Source of the DNA: Ruegeria arenilitoris
GTDB taxonomy: Bacteria; Pseudomonadota; Alphaproteobacteria; Rhodobacterales; Rhodobacteraceae
DNA: 64,000 nt
Assembly: GCF_013031355.1 (NCBI RefSeq)
Contig: NZ_WPZO01000004.1
Location: 62,001 to 126,000 of the forward strand
Reading direction: 5' to 3'
Positions 54,521 through 62,984 of this stretch are shown in pieces (position 1 is the stretch's first letter; every line of letters begins with the position of its first letter). The notes beneath the pieces are model-generated. The model was given only the letters and a program-made list of their open reading frames with translations, searched no databases and was not told the origin of the DNA. The translations under genes were made by a program, and so were the position numbers.

Positions 54521-55588
54521 TCAGACCGCGATACCGATATCAAAGCCCTCGATATCTCCGTAAGCGTCGCCAATGGCGCTGACTTGCGCGCTGACATCGC
54601 CCACGAAATCATCCAGCGGACCGGCAGGGATGAAGGTGGTGTGATTGGCCAGATAGCGCACCCGGCGTACATGCGCCCAGGGCAGCATCAGGCCCAGTGT
54701 CATCGCCACAACCACGGCGTTCGACAAGGAAATCCACAGCATGCGCAGGGCGTTCACATCCGAATAGAACCGGTGTCCGTCGCCCAGAATGGTATAGTTG
54801 TAGACGGTGTTGCGCACCATGGCGTGATAAATGATTGTGGCAGGGATGGCGGCGACGAAGAACAACAGCAAAATCATCATGACGTCGATCATTGCAGCGA
54901 TGTCTTCGGGGTCCTCACTAAGAGTACTCAGCATGTCAGACATGTTGGCATTCACCCCGACAACGACGGTTGCAACCACAATCGTTCCGATTACCCAAAC
55001 CATTGCTGCCAGCGCGGCCTTGTAAAACGGCCCAATCGGGCTGTCGAAAGACATCATGGTTGTCCCGAACGTGTGACCATTCACGTGAAACCGCTGGACC
55101 GAGCGTGTGACAAACGGCCATGTGGTATAGATCGTCAGCGCTGCGAGGAAGGGATACAGAAAATAATTGGCCGCGGCCGTTCCCCAGGTGCCCTGAAAAT
55201 CGAAGCGGATGTTCGACCAGCTGGACATGCGCGCCTGAAACCGCAACGCGCGCACCAGCAGGTAGGGGATCAGGAACACCAGCCCCAGCAGCATGGCGAG
55301 GTTCATCAGCGGTATCGTACCCAGAACGGTATAGGCGACGATCCCGGCGATCACGATGATCCGCCCGATCAGGATCTGCAGCCCGGTGGCGTGGTAGTCA
55401 AAGCTGCGCCCGGCGACAAACGTGTTCTGGTAGAAGTATTTCTTGGTGCGCACCTTTGCCCAGGCGCTGTAGATGCCAAAGGTCAAAAGCGACAGCAGCA
55501 GATTGACGATCCAGATGCCGAAATATTCGGCTGCCGATCCCCGGAACTCAAACTCTGCCGGGGGCTCCTGTCGGTGATCTGCCTGCAT
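54521..55588 (-). CDS. DUF898/YjgN family membrane protein
   Basis: A 355-residue polytopic membrane protein with about seven hydrophobic helices. It has the DUF898 signatures FEFRGSAAEYFGIWIVNLLL, TFGIYSAWAKVRTKKYFYQNT (in parts), SVQRFHVNGHTFG and MLPWAHVRRVRYLANHT. Function is unknown; YjgN proteins often neighbour an M48 peptidase as here. A 12-bp parS core (TTCACGTGAAAC) lies in the codons for RFHVNG. Confidence 0.85.
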   Translation of the reverse strand: MQADHRQEPPAEFEFRGSAAEYFGIWIVNLLLSLLTFGIYSAWAKVRTKKYFYQNTFVAGRSFDYHATGLQILIGRIIVIAGIVAYTVLGTIPLMNLAMLLGLVFLIPYLLVRALRFQARMSSWSNIRFDFQGTWGTAAANYFLYPFLAALTIYTTWPFVTRSVQRFHVNGHTFGTTMMSFDSPIGPFYKAALAAMVWVIGTIVVATVVVGVNANMSDMLSTLSEDPEDIAAMIDVMMILLLFFVAAIPATIIYHAMVRNTVYNYTILGDGHRFYSDVNALRMLWISLSNAVVVAMTLGLMLPWAHVRRVRYLANHTTFIPAGPLDDFVGDVSAQVSAIGDAYGDIEGFDIGIAV

Positions 55589-55610
55589 GAATGCCTCAAT
55601 TGGATTGAAT

Positions 55611-55646
55611 GAAAAACGGGCCGGTCCCTTGCAGGGCCGACCCGTT
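55611..55646 (-). terminator. intrinsic terminator of argG
   Basis: A long stem (about 14 bp with one bulge and one G-T pair; outer arms AACGGG/CCCGTT) followed on the minus strand by TTTTTC. It lies 82 bases beyond the argG stop. Confidence 0.75.
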
Positions 55647-55728
55647 CTGTGTGTTCAACCAACTGGGCAATTCTGCGGCAAAGTTGCGACCCGTCCGGTC
55701 AATTCAACTTTTTCGTGCCGCAGAGCCG

Positions 55729-56952
55729 TTACTTCAGGCGTTTATCCCGTGCGGCCAGCAGTTTCAGGCGCAGGGCGTTCAGCTGGATAAAGCCCGCCGC
55801 ATCGGTCTGATCGTATGCGCCAGCATCTTCCTCGAACGTCACGTGTGCTTCGGAATACAGCGAGTGATCCGACCAGCGGCCCACCGTCGAGGCCAGACCT
55901 TTGTACAGTTTCACGCGGACGGTGCCGGTGACGTGCTCTTGGCTTTTGTCGATCGCGGCCTGAAGCATCTCACGCTCGGGCGAGTACCAGAAGCCGTTAT
56001 AGATCAACTCGGCATATTGCGGCATCAGCTGGTCTTTCAGGTGCATCGCGCCGCGGTCCATGGTGATGGACTCGATCCCGCGGTGTGCTTCCAGTAGGAT
56101 GGTGCCGCCGGGGGTTTCGTAGATGCCGCGCGATTTCATACCGACGAAACGGCCTTCGACCAGGTCCAGACGGCCAATGCCGTGCTTGCCGCCATATTCG
56201 TTCAGCTTGGTCAGGATGGTGGCCGGGCTCATCGCCTCGCCATTGATGCTGACTGCGTCGCCTTTTTCAAAACCGATCTCGATGTACTCGGGCTCGTTCG
56301 GCGCGTCCTCGGGGTGGACGGTGCGCTGATAGACATAGTCCGGCGCCATATCCGCGGGGTCTTCCAGAACCTTGCCCTCGGACGAGGTGTGCAGCAGGTT
56401 GGCATCGACCGAGAAGGGCGCCTCGCCGCGTTTGTCCTTGGCAATCGGGATCTGATGGGCTTCGGCCCATTCGATCAGACGGGTACGGCTGGTCAGATCC
56501 CATTCGCGCCACGGGGCGATGACCTTGATGTCGGGGTTCAGTGCGTAGGCGGCCAGTTCAAAACGAACCTGATCGTTGCCCTTGCCGGTTGCGCCATGTG
56601 CCACGGCGTCGGCACCGGTCTCCTGCGCGATCTCGACCAGACGTTTCGAAATCAGCGGGCGCGCGATCGAGGTGCCCAGCAGGTACAGGCCTTCGTACTG
56701 TGCGTTGGCGCGGAACATGGGGAAGACGAAATCGCGGACGAACTCTTCGCGAATATCCTCGATATAGATGTTCTCGGGCTTGATCCCCAGCATCTCGGCC
56801 TTTTGGCGGGCGGGTTCCAGTTCCTCACCCTGACCCAGATCGGCGGTGAAGGTGACGACCTCACAACCATACTCGGTCTGCAACCATTTCAGAATGATCG
56901 AGGTATCAAGGCCACCGGAATAGGCCAGAACAACTTTCTTGGGCGCGGACAT
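55729..56952 (-). CDS. argG: argininosuccinate synthase
   Basis: A 407-residue enzyme joining citrulline and aspartate with ATP. The PP-loop is [10 protein letters not shown] (10-19); further conserved parts are [24 protein letters not shown] and [17 protein letters not shown]. It is a single gene with its own terminator. Confidence 0.96.
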   Translation of the reverse strand: MSAPKKVVLAYSGGLDTSIILKWLQTEYGCEVVTFTADLGQGEELEPARQKAEMLGIKPENIYIEDIREEFVRDFVFPMFRANAQYEGLYLLGTSIARPLISKRLVEIAQETGADAVAHGATGKGNDQVRFELAAYALNPDIKVIAPWREWDLTSRTRLIEWAEAHQIPIAKDKRGEAPFSVDANLLHTSSEGKVLEDPADMAPDYVYQRTVHPEDAPNEPEYIEIGFEKGDAVSINGEAMSPATILTKLNEYGGKHGIGRLDLVEGRFVGMKSRGIYETPGGTILLEAHRGIESITMDRGAMHLKDQLMPQYAELIYNGFWYSPEREMLQAAIDKSQEHVTGTVRVKLYKGLASTVGRWSDHSLYSEAHVTFEEDAGAYDQTDAAGFIQLNALRLKLLAARDKRLK

Positions 56953-57094
56953 CTGACTTCCCCTTATGCGTAGAACGCTTGGCCCCTAACGGGTTTTGAA
57001 AGCGGGGGCAAGTTATCTGCGTTGACGCACGAGATGAATTGGGGTGAAACAGGTGGAAAGAAAACAAGGATTGGTTGAGAGGGCAGGATTCAGG

Positions 57095-57862
57095 ATGTTG
57101 GGTTGGCAGATTTTTGTGCATTCGGTGCGGATGGTGTTCGGCAATCTCAAGCAAGTGCTTCAGATCACTTTTGGTCCTGCTTTGATCGCAACGGTTTTGA
57201 TCGTTTTGCTGTTCATGGCATCAGGTATTCCGCTTGAGTTTTTTGAGACAGACGCAAACGGCCTACCACCGGGAATCACTGCAGGTGGGGTCCTCCTATT
57301 CATTTTTGGGCTGTTTGCGGTGGTGCTTATCACCATGTTCTGGATAGCGGTGTCTTGGCACCGGTTTATCCTGCTTGAAGAGTATCCCAGAGGTATTTTT
57401 CCCGCGTTCCGCTTCGACCGCATCCTTGCTTACCTCGGACGAGCTATCCTGCTTGGATTGCTGATGGGCATTGCTTGGATTCCAGCGGGCTTTATTCTTG
57501 CTGGACTGGTTCAAAGCTCACCAGTTTTGGCAATTATCTTGATGGTAGCCTATGCGATCTTTTTGTTTGTGTGCTTCTATCGACTTTCGATAATCCTGCC
57601 TGCAGCAGCCATCGGCCAACCAATTACTCTTGGTGAAGCCTGGAACAGCACGGCCGGAGCGGCCGGAGCCATTCTGGCGCTGATTGTTGTGGCGTTCCTG
57701 TTCCAGTTACTTGTTCAGCTTGTCTTCACTGCGTTGGCTATCATTCCAGTCTTGGGGATATTGCTGTCAGTATTCTTTGGAGTGCTGGTCCTGCCCATGG
57801 TCAGTGTCAGTCTTTTCACCACCATGTACGGCGTCTTCATCGAAAAACGCGAACTCGCCTGA
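57095..57862 (+). CDS. polytopic membrane protein of unknown function
   Basis: A 255-residue protein with about six hydrophobic helices from FGPALIATVLIVLLFMASG to the C-terminus; glycerophosphoryl-diester or YciC-like architecture is possible but not proven. The ATG at 57095 is chosen because AGGA lies six bases upstream; a GTG at 57044 would add 17 polar residues. The gene is AT-rich (26 G+C in the 60 bases 57181-57240) compared with argG and ilvA on either side. Confidence 0.7.
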   Translation: MLGWQIFVHSVRMVFGNLKQVLQITFGPALIATVLIVLLFMASGIPLEFFETDANGLPPGITAGGVLLFIFGLFAVVLITMFWIAVSWHRFILLEEYPRGIFPAFRFDRILAYLGRAILLGLLMGIAWIPAGFILAGLVQSSPVLAIILMVAYAIFLFVCFYRLSIILPAAAIGQPITLGEAWNSTAGAAGAILALIVVAFLFQLLVQLVFTALAIIPVLGILLSVFFGVLVLPMVSVSLFTTMYGVFIEKRELA

Positions 57863-57920
57863 CCCGCGTACACATATGTATTCCTTGCCCTTTCGGCGGT
57901 GATGCGGCACTGAAATCGCT

Positions 57921-59147
57921 ATGACTGATTTCATGACCCGCGCCCGCGCCGCCGAACAGGCAATGCGCACTGTGTTTCCGCCCACACCGCTGCAGCGGAA
58001 TGCCCATCTGTCCGACCGCTATGGCGCGGATATCTGGCTCAAGCGGGAAGACCTCAGCCCGGTGCGGTCCTACAAGATACGTGGTGCGTTCAACGCTATG
58101 CGCAAGCAGCAGGGGCAGGACCTGTTCGTCTGCGCCAGCGCGGGCAACCACGCACAGGGCGTGGCCTATATGTGCAAGCATCTGGGCGTGAAGGGTGTGA
58201 TCTTCATGCCGGTGACGACACCGCAGCAGAAAATCCAGAAGACCCGCATCTTTGGTGGCGAAAATATCGAGATTCACCTGATCGGCGACTATTTCGACGA
58301 CACTCTGGCCGCAGCGCAGGCATGGTGCGCGCAGCAGGGCGGGTATTTCCTGTCGCCTTTCGACGATGAGGATGTGATCGAAGGTCAGGCCTCGTTGGCG
58401 GTTGAGATTGAGGCACAGCTGGGCGGACTGCCCGATCATGTGATCCTGCCCGTGGGTGGCGGCGGCATGTCCTCGGGCGTGGCGACGTGGTTCGGGGACC
58501 GGACCCATTGCCTGTTTGTCGAACCCAAAGGTGGGGCCTGTCTTCATGCGGCGATGGCGGCGGGGCATCCCGTGGCGCTGGATCAGGTCGACAACTTTGT
58601 CGATGGCGCGGCGGTGGGGAAAATCGGTGCGAAACCGTTCGCTCTGTTGAAGGATCGCCACCTGTCCGATGTGCATGTCCTGTCCGAGGATCGCATCTGC
58701 ACCACCATGATCGAGATGCTGAATGTCGAAGGCATCGTGCTGGAGCCCGCTGGCGCGCTCGCGATCGAGGCGCTGGGCGATATTCAGAGCTTTATCCGTG
58801 GCAAGACCGTGGTCTGCGTCACCTCGGGTGGCAATTTCGATTTCGAACGCCTGCCTGAGGTCAAGGAGCGGGCGCAGCGTTATTCCGGCGTCAAGAAATA
58901 CTTAATCCTGCGCCTGCCGCAGCGCCCCGGCGCACTAAAGGAGTTTCTGGGCATTCTCGGCCCCGAGGATGACATTGCTCGGTTCGAATACATGAAGAAA
59001 TCGGCGCGCAATTTCGGCTCGGTCCTGATTGGCATCGAAACCTGCAAGCCCGAGAACTTCGCCCGCCTGTTCGCGCATCTGGATGAGGCCGGTTTCACCT
59101 ATACCGACATCACCGAAGACGAGACATTGGCACAGTTCGTGATCTAG
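57921..59147 (+). CDS. ilvA: threonine ammonia-lyase (biosynthetic threonine dehydratase)
   Basis: A 408-residue PLP enzyme that makes 2-oxobutanoate for isoleucine. The PLP lysine is Lys52 in VRSYKIRGAF, the phosphate loop is VGGGGMSSG, and CASAGNHAQGVAY is conserved. A single C-terminal ACT-like domain (about 327-408, LPQRPGALKEFLGIL) suggests isoleucine feedback. The stop interlocks with the Hpt gene in CTAG (59144-59147). Confidence 0.93.
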   Translation: MTDFMTRARAAEQAMRTVFPPTPLQRNAHLSDRYGADIWLKREDLSPVRSYKIRGAFNAMRKQQGQDLFVCASAGNHAQGVAYMCKHLGVKGVIFMPVTTPQQKIQKTRIFGGENIEIHLIGDYFDDTLAAAQAWCAQQGGYFLSPFDDEDVIEGQASLAVEIEAQLGGLPDHVILPVGGGGMSSGVATWFGDRTHCLFVEPKGGACLHAAMAAGHPVALDQVDNFVDGAAVGKIGAKPFALLKDRHLSDVHVLSEDRICTTMIEMLNVEGIVLEPAGALAIEALGDIQSFIRGKTVVCVTSGGNFDFERLPEVKERAQRYSGVKKYLILRLPQRPGALKEFLGILGPEDDIARFEYMKKSARNFGSVLIGIETCKPENFARLFAHLDEAGFTYTDITEDETLAQFVI

Positions 59148-59473
59148 ATCAGGTTCGCGGCTTTTTCCGCCAGGAACACGGTGCGGGACTCGTCATAGGC
59201 CTTCAGAATCGCGGGCAGATCGACCTCAGCCGCTTTGCCTGCGGCGGCGTTACGCTCGGCATCCTGGCAAAGGTTTGAGAAGCGATTGAACCCAAGGCTC
59301 AGCGCGCTGCCCTTGAGGAAATGCATGTTCTGCTCGAACTCGGCCCGGTTTGCATCCTGGTGCACCCGTTCGATGGTTTCCTGCACCTCGTCCAGAAAGA
59401 TCTGCACCACCTCGTCAAACTCACCGGCGCCCACCTCATCCCGCAGCTGTCTGACCCTGGACCAGTCAATCAT
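59144..59473 (-). CDS. Hpt-domain phosphotransfer protein
   Basis: A 109-residue single Hpt domain. The phosphorylatable histidine is His51 in NMHFLKGSALSLGF; surrounding helices match the four-helix Hpt bundle. The ATG at 59471-59473 has GGAGG eight bases upstream. It is divergent from the receiver-phosphatase gene (59606-60901), which is a likely partner; no histidine kinase is nearby. Confidence 0.87.
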   Translation of the reverse strand: MIDWSRVRQLRDEVGAGEFDEVVQIFLDEVQETIERVHQDANRAEFEQNMHFLKGSALSLGFNRFSNLCQDAERNAAAGKAAEVDLPAILKAYDESRTVFLAEKAANLI

Positions 59474-59605
59474 GTTCGGCGCCTCCACACATATCGCGAC
59501 ATGACCTGCCTAACCCAGGGCCGGTAAAGAGGCGGTTAAGCAACGCAAACAAGACGCCTTCACGGGATGTTAAACCGCTGCGCGCTAGGGTCGGCGCGTT
59601 CAGGT

Positions 59606-60901
59606 ATGGTCGCAGTGCAGAGGGTACAGGTGGCAGAAGGCAGTCAGGCAGAGGCCAGGGCAGAGCTTGATTTTGGCGCGATCCAAAAGGTGCTGGTCGT
59701 CGATGACAGCCGCCTGCAACGGCGGATTCTGGTGGCTTCACTGAAAAAATGGGGCTTTGAGGTGCTGGAGGCCGATAGCGGTGACGCGGCAATCGAGATG
59801 TGCCAAGCCAACCCCCCGGATCTGGTGGTCAGCGACTGGGTAATGCCGGGGATGAGCGGGCTGGAATTTTGCCGCGCATTTCGGGCGCTGGACAGCGAGC
59901 AGTACAGCTATTTCATCCTGCTGACCTCAAAAAGCGAAAAGCAGGAGGTGGCAAAGGGGCTGGATGCCGGGGCCGACGACTTTCTGATCAAACCGCTTGA
60001 GGCGGATGAGCTGCGCGCGCGCATTTCGGCCGGGGCGCGTATTCTGGATATGCAGCGTGAGCTGTCCGAGAAGAACCGGATGATCGAAACCGCGTTGGAA
60101 GAGCTGCGCGTGGCGCACGATGCCATCGACAAGGATTTGATGCAGGCCAAGAAAATTCAGGACTCGCTGGTGCCGGAACTGACGCGCGAGTTCGGCAAGT
60201 CGCGGGTCAGCATGTTGCTGAAACCTTGCGGTCATATCGGGGGTGATCTGGTGGGGATGTTTTCACCCGGGGTTAATCGGCTGGGGTTCTATAGCATCGA
60301 TGTGTCAGGCCACGGCATCACCTCGGCGATGATGACGGCGCGGCTGGGGGGATATCTGTCCAGCAAGCATTTCGAACAGAACGTGGCGATGGAAAAGCGG
60401 TTCGACAAATTCTATGCGCTGCTGCCGCCCGAGCAGGTGGCCGAGATGCTCAATTCCCGTCTAATGGCGGATGCGGGCGTCGAGGAATACTTCACCATGG
60501 TCTATGCAATCATCGACCTGCGCAACGGGCATCTGAAGATGGTGCAGGCCGGGCATCCGCATCCGCTGGTGCTGCGCCATGATGGCAGCACCGAGTTTCT
60601 GGGCGAAGGCGGGTTGCCCATCGGATTGCTGTCGGATGTTTCATTCCAGCAAACCGAAACCTATCTGCATCCCGGCGACAAGCTGTTGTTGTATTCGGAC
60701 GGCTTTACCGAGTGCGGGCTCGCCGGTGGCGGGCTGTTGGAAGAGGAAGGGTTGCGCCGGATGGCCGTCGAGTGCGCGCCCGGACGCAGTGGAACCGAGT
60801 TTCTGGACGATATGTTTTGGCGCCTGACACAGGTCATGGCCCCGGGCAGCGGCATGGATGACGACGTCTCGGCCGTATTCTTTGAATATAACGGGCCCTA
60901 G
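59606..60901 (+). CDS. response regulator with PP2C (SpoIIE/RsbU) phosphatase
   Basis: A 431-residue fusion. The receiver domain (about 27-145) has Asp77 in VVSDWVMPGMSG and Lys in LIKPLE. A coiled linker (150-190) leads to the PP2C phosphatase with GGDLVGMF, DVSGHGITSAMM, QAGHPHPLVL, YSDGFTE and DDDVSAVFF. Such proteins dephosphorylate anti-anti-sigma factors; none is encoded here. The start at 59606 is chosen for a weak AGG just upstream; start choice is uncertain. The stop interlocks with the NUDIX gene in CTAG. Confidence 0.87.
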   Translation: MVAVQRVQVAEGSQAEARAELDFGAIQKVLVVDDSRLQRRILVASLKKWGFEVLEADSGDAAIEMCQANPPDLVVSDWVMPGMSGLEFCRAFRALDSEQYSYFILLTSKSEKQEVAKGLDAGADDFLIKPLEADELRARISAGARILDMQRELSEKNRMIETALEELRVAHDAIDKDLMQAKKIQDSLVPELTREFGKSRVSMLLKPCGHIGGDLVGMFSPGVNRLGFYSIDVSGHGITSAMMTARLGGYLSSKHFEQNVAMEKRFDKFYALLPPEQVAEMLNSRLMADAGVEEYFTMVYAIIDLRNGHLKMVQAGHPHPLVLRHDGSTEFLGEGGLPIGLLSDVSFQQTETYLHPGDKLLLYSDGFTECGLAGGGLLEEEGLRRMAVECAPGRSGTEFLDDMFWRLTQVMAPGSGMDDDVSAVFFEYNGP

Positions 60902-61341
60902 AGCCTGTTCAGGTGTTGGGCGGCAAAGTGGCGGTCACCGGCATTACCCAGCATTTGCGTCGCATCTGCGGTATCCATCCACAACGCCTCGTGAAACGGC
61001 TCGGTCGGCGGGCCGATACGGCGCACGGGGCGGGCGCGATAGATCAGGCAGACTTTTTCCGCCCACAGATCGTATTCGGGCATGAAGGTGAACCGCCGGA
61101 ACGCCCCGACGCGGCGCGGCGCGGCCACAAGCCAGCCGGTTTCTTCGAACACTTCGCGGTGCAGGGCGGTGACGGGTGATTCGCCCGGATCGATGCCGCC
61201 GCCGGGCAGTTGCAGATCGGGGCCGGGCTCCATCTGGCAGGTCAGCAAAAGGTGTCGGCCACGCGGCAACAAAGCGTAAACACCCACACGTCTGATGTAT
61301 TTCTGCCCCGCTTGCGGGGTTTCACCGAACCGTCTGATCAT
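60898..61341 (-). CDS. NUDIX hydrolase
   Basis: A 147-residue NUDIX protein. The Nudix box is GGGIDPGESPVTALHREVFEETGW (given with x positions: G-x5-E-x7-REVFEE-x-GW). The start MIRRFGETP follows AAGGGG; the frame extends 26 codons further. The substrate is unknown. It is divergent from hslO. Confidence 0.87.
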   Translation of the reverse strand: MIRRFGETPQAGQKYIRRVGVYALLPRGRHLLLTCQMEPGPDLQLPGGGIDPGESPVTALHREVFEETGWLVAAPRRVGAFRRFTFMPEYDLWAEKVCLIYRARPVRRIGPPTEPFHEALWMDTADATQMLGNAGDRHFAAQHLNRL

Positions 61342-61417
61342 GTATGGCCCCTTACAACCCGAATTGTTCGACCTATATGCTGGCGGTATGCCAACCTGTG
61401 GCGTGTAAGGAAACCCC

Positions 61418-62395
61418 ATGTCTCTTGGAACGAAAATCGCGTGGGACGATACCGTCCTGCCCTTTCAACTTGATGTATCGGATATGCGCGGCCGCGTGGC
61501 CCGTCTGGATGGCGTGCTCGACGGCATCCTGAAGCAGCACGACTATCCGGAAAAGGTAGAGGCCCTGGTGGCCGAGATGGCCCTGCTGACCGCGCTGATC
61601 GGCCAGACCATTTCACTGCGCTGGAAACTGTCTTTGCAGGTTCAGTCCAAAGGCCCGGTGCGCATGATCGCGACCGACTACTATGCGCCCAAGCAAGAGG
61701 GCGAACCGGCCCGCATCCGCGCCTATGCCAGTTTCGACCGCGAGCGCCTGACCGATGGCGCGCCGTTCGATCAGGTGGGCGAAGGCTATTTCGCCATCAT
61801 GATCGACCAGGGCAAGGGCTCGCAGCCCTATCAGGGCATCACGCCGCTGGCCGGTGGGTCGATCTCTGCCTGCGCCGAGGCGTATTTCGCGCAGTCCGAG
61901 CAGCTGCCGACCCGTTTCTCGCTGAGCTTTGGCAAATCGACCGAGCCGGGCGTCGGTGAGCACTGGCGCGCCGGTGGGGTCATGCTGCAGCACATGCCCA
62001 AAGCCTCGCCCTTTGTGGCGAACAACGAGGGTGAGGGCCAGATCCTGACCGCCGAAGATCTGGTGGACGGCGAAGAGGGTGAAAACTGGGGCCGCGTCAA
62101 TATCCTGCTGGATACGGTCGAGGATCTGGAACTGATCGGGCCATCGGTGGCACCCACCGATCTGCTGGTCCGGCTGTTTCACGAGGAACAGCCGCGGGTT
62201 TATGACGCGCAACCCGTGCAGTTCGGCTGCACCTGTTCCGAGGACCGCGTGCGGCAAAGCCTGTCGATCTACTCGGCCAAGGACATCGAAAAGATGACTA
62301 CGCCCGAGGGCAAAGTGACCGCCGATTGTCAGTTCTGCGGTGCCCATTACGTGCTGGAACCGGGCTCGGTCGGCTTTGATGCGGACGAGGCCTGA
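61418..62395 (+). CDS. hslO: redox-regulated chaperone Hsp33
   Basis: A 325-residue Hsp33. The N-terminal chaperone part runs to about 235; the zinc/redox switch is CTC in FGCTCSEDRV and CQFC in ADCQFCGAHYV. On oxidation the cysteines release zinc and the protein holds unfolded clients. The 3' end overlaps the following NUDIX gene by 17 bases. Confidence 0.94.
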   Translation: MSLGTKIAWDDTVLPFQLDVSDMRGRVARLDGVLDGILKQHDYPEKVEALVAEMALLTALIGQTISLRWKLSLQVQSKGPVRMIATDYYAPKQEGEPARIRAYASFDRERLTDGAPFDQVGEGYFAIMIDQGKGSQPYQGITPLAGGSISACAEAYFAQSEQLPTRFSLSFGKSTEPGVGEHWRAGGVMLQHMPKASPFVANNEGEGQILTAEDLVDGEEGENWGRVNILLDTVEDLELIGPSVAPTDLLVRLFHEEQPRVYDAQPVQFGCTCSEDRVRQSLSIYSAKDIEKMTTPEGKVTADCQFCGAHYVLEPGSVGFDADEA

Positions 62396-62984
62396 TCCAA
62401 CCGATCAGCTGCGGGCGGCACTTAGCCGCCCCGGCCATGGGTCGAGCGATTTCGACCTGAACCCCGAAACCGTTCTGCCCGAGGGTCGCAAGCTGCGCCC
62501 CGCCGGTGTTCTGGTGCCGGTCTCGGTTGCAACTGGCACGCCGCGGCTGATCCTGACTAAACGCTCCTCGGCCCTGAAACATCATCCCGGCCAGATCGCC
62601 TTTCCCGGCGGCAAGCAGGATGAGGGCGACGCGGATGTCACCGCCACCGCCCTGCGTGAAGCGCAGGAAGAGATCGGTCTGCCGCCCGACCTGCCCGAGA
62701 TTCTGGGGCATCTGCCAACCCATGAGACGGTCACCTCGTTCACTGTGACGCCGGTTGTGGCAATCCTGCGCGCGCCGTTCCAACTGATCCCGGAGCCGGG
62801 TGAAGTCGACGAGGTGTTTTCTGTCCCACTTGCACATGTGCTCAACCCTGCGAATTATATCGTTGAATCGCGCCGCTGGCGGGGTCAGAAAAGGTATTAT
62901 TACGCGGTGCCGTTCGGTCCTTATTACATCTGGGGCGCGACGGCCCGGATGTTGCGGGGATTGGCAGCGCGGGTGAGTGAATGA
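62379..62984 (+). CDS. CoA pyrophosphatase-type NUDIX hydrolase
   Basis: A 201-residue NUDIX protein of the NudL type. It has the preceding LTKRSSALKHHPGQIAFPGG motif (in parts) and the box GKQDEGDADVTATALREAQEEIGL (G-x5-E-x7-REAQEE-x-G). The start at 62379 lies within the hslO end; no clear ribosome-binding site is seen, so coupling is likely. It overlaps the next gene by 4 bases. Confidence 0.85.
   Translation: MRTRPDPTDQLRAALSRPGHGSSDFDLNPETVLPEGRKLRPAGVLVPVSVATGTPRLILTKRSSALKHHPGQIAFPGGKQDEGDADVTATALREAQEEIGLPPDLPEILGHLPTHETVTSFTVTPVVAILRAPFQLIPEPGEVDEVFSVPLAHVLNPANYIVESRRWRGQKRYYYAVPFGPYYIWGATARMLRGLAARVSE

Noticed and set aside
53795..55612. 605-codon plus-strand open frame
   Set aside because: It is antisense to the M48 and DUF898 genes, rich in His, Gln and Arg as expected of a shadow frame, with no ribosome-binding site or family match.
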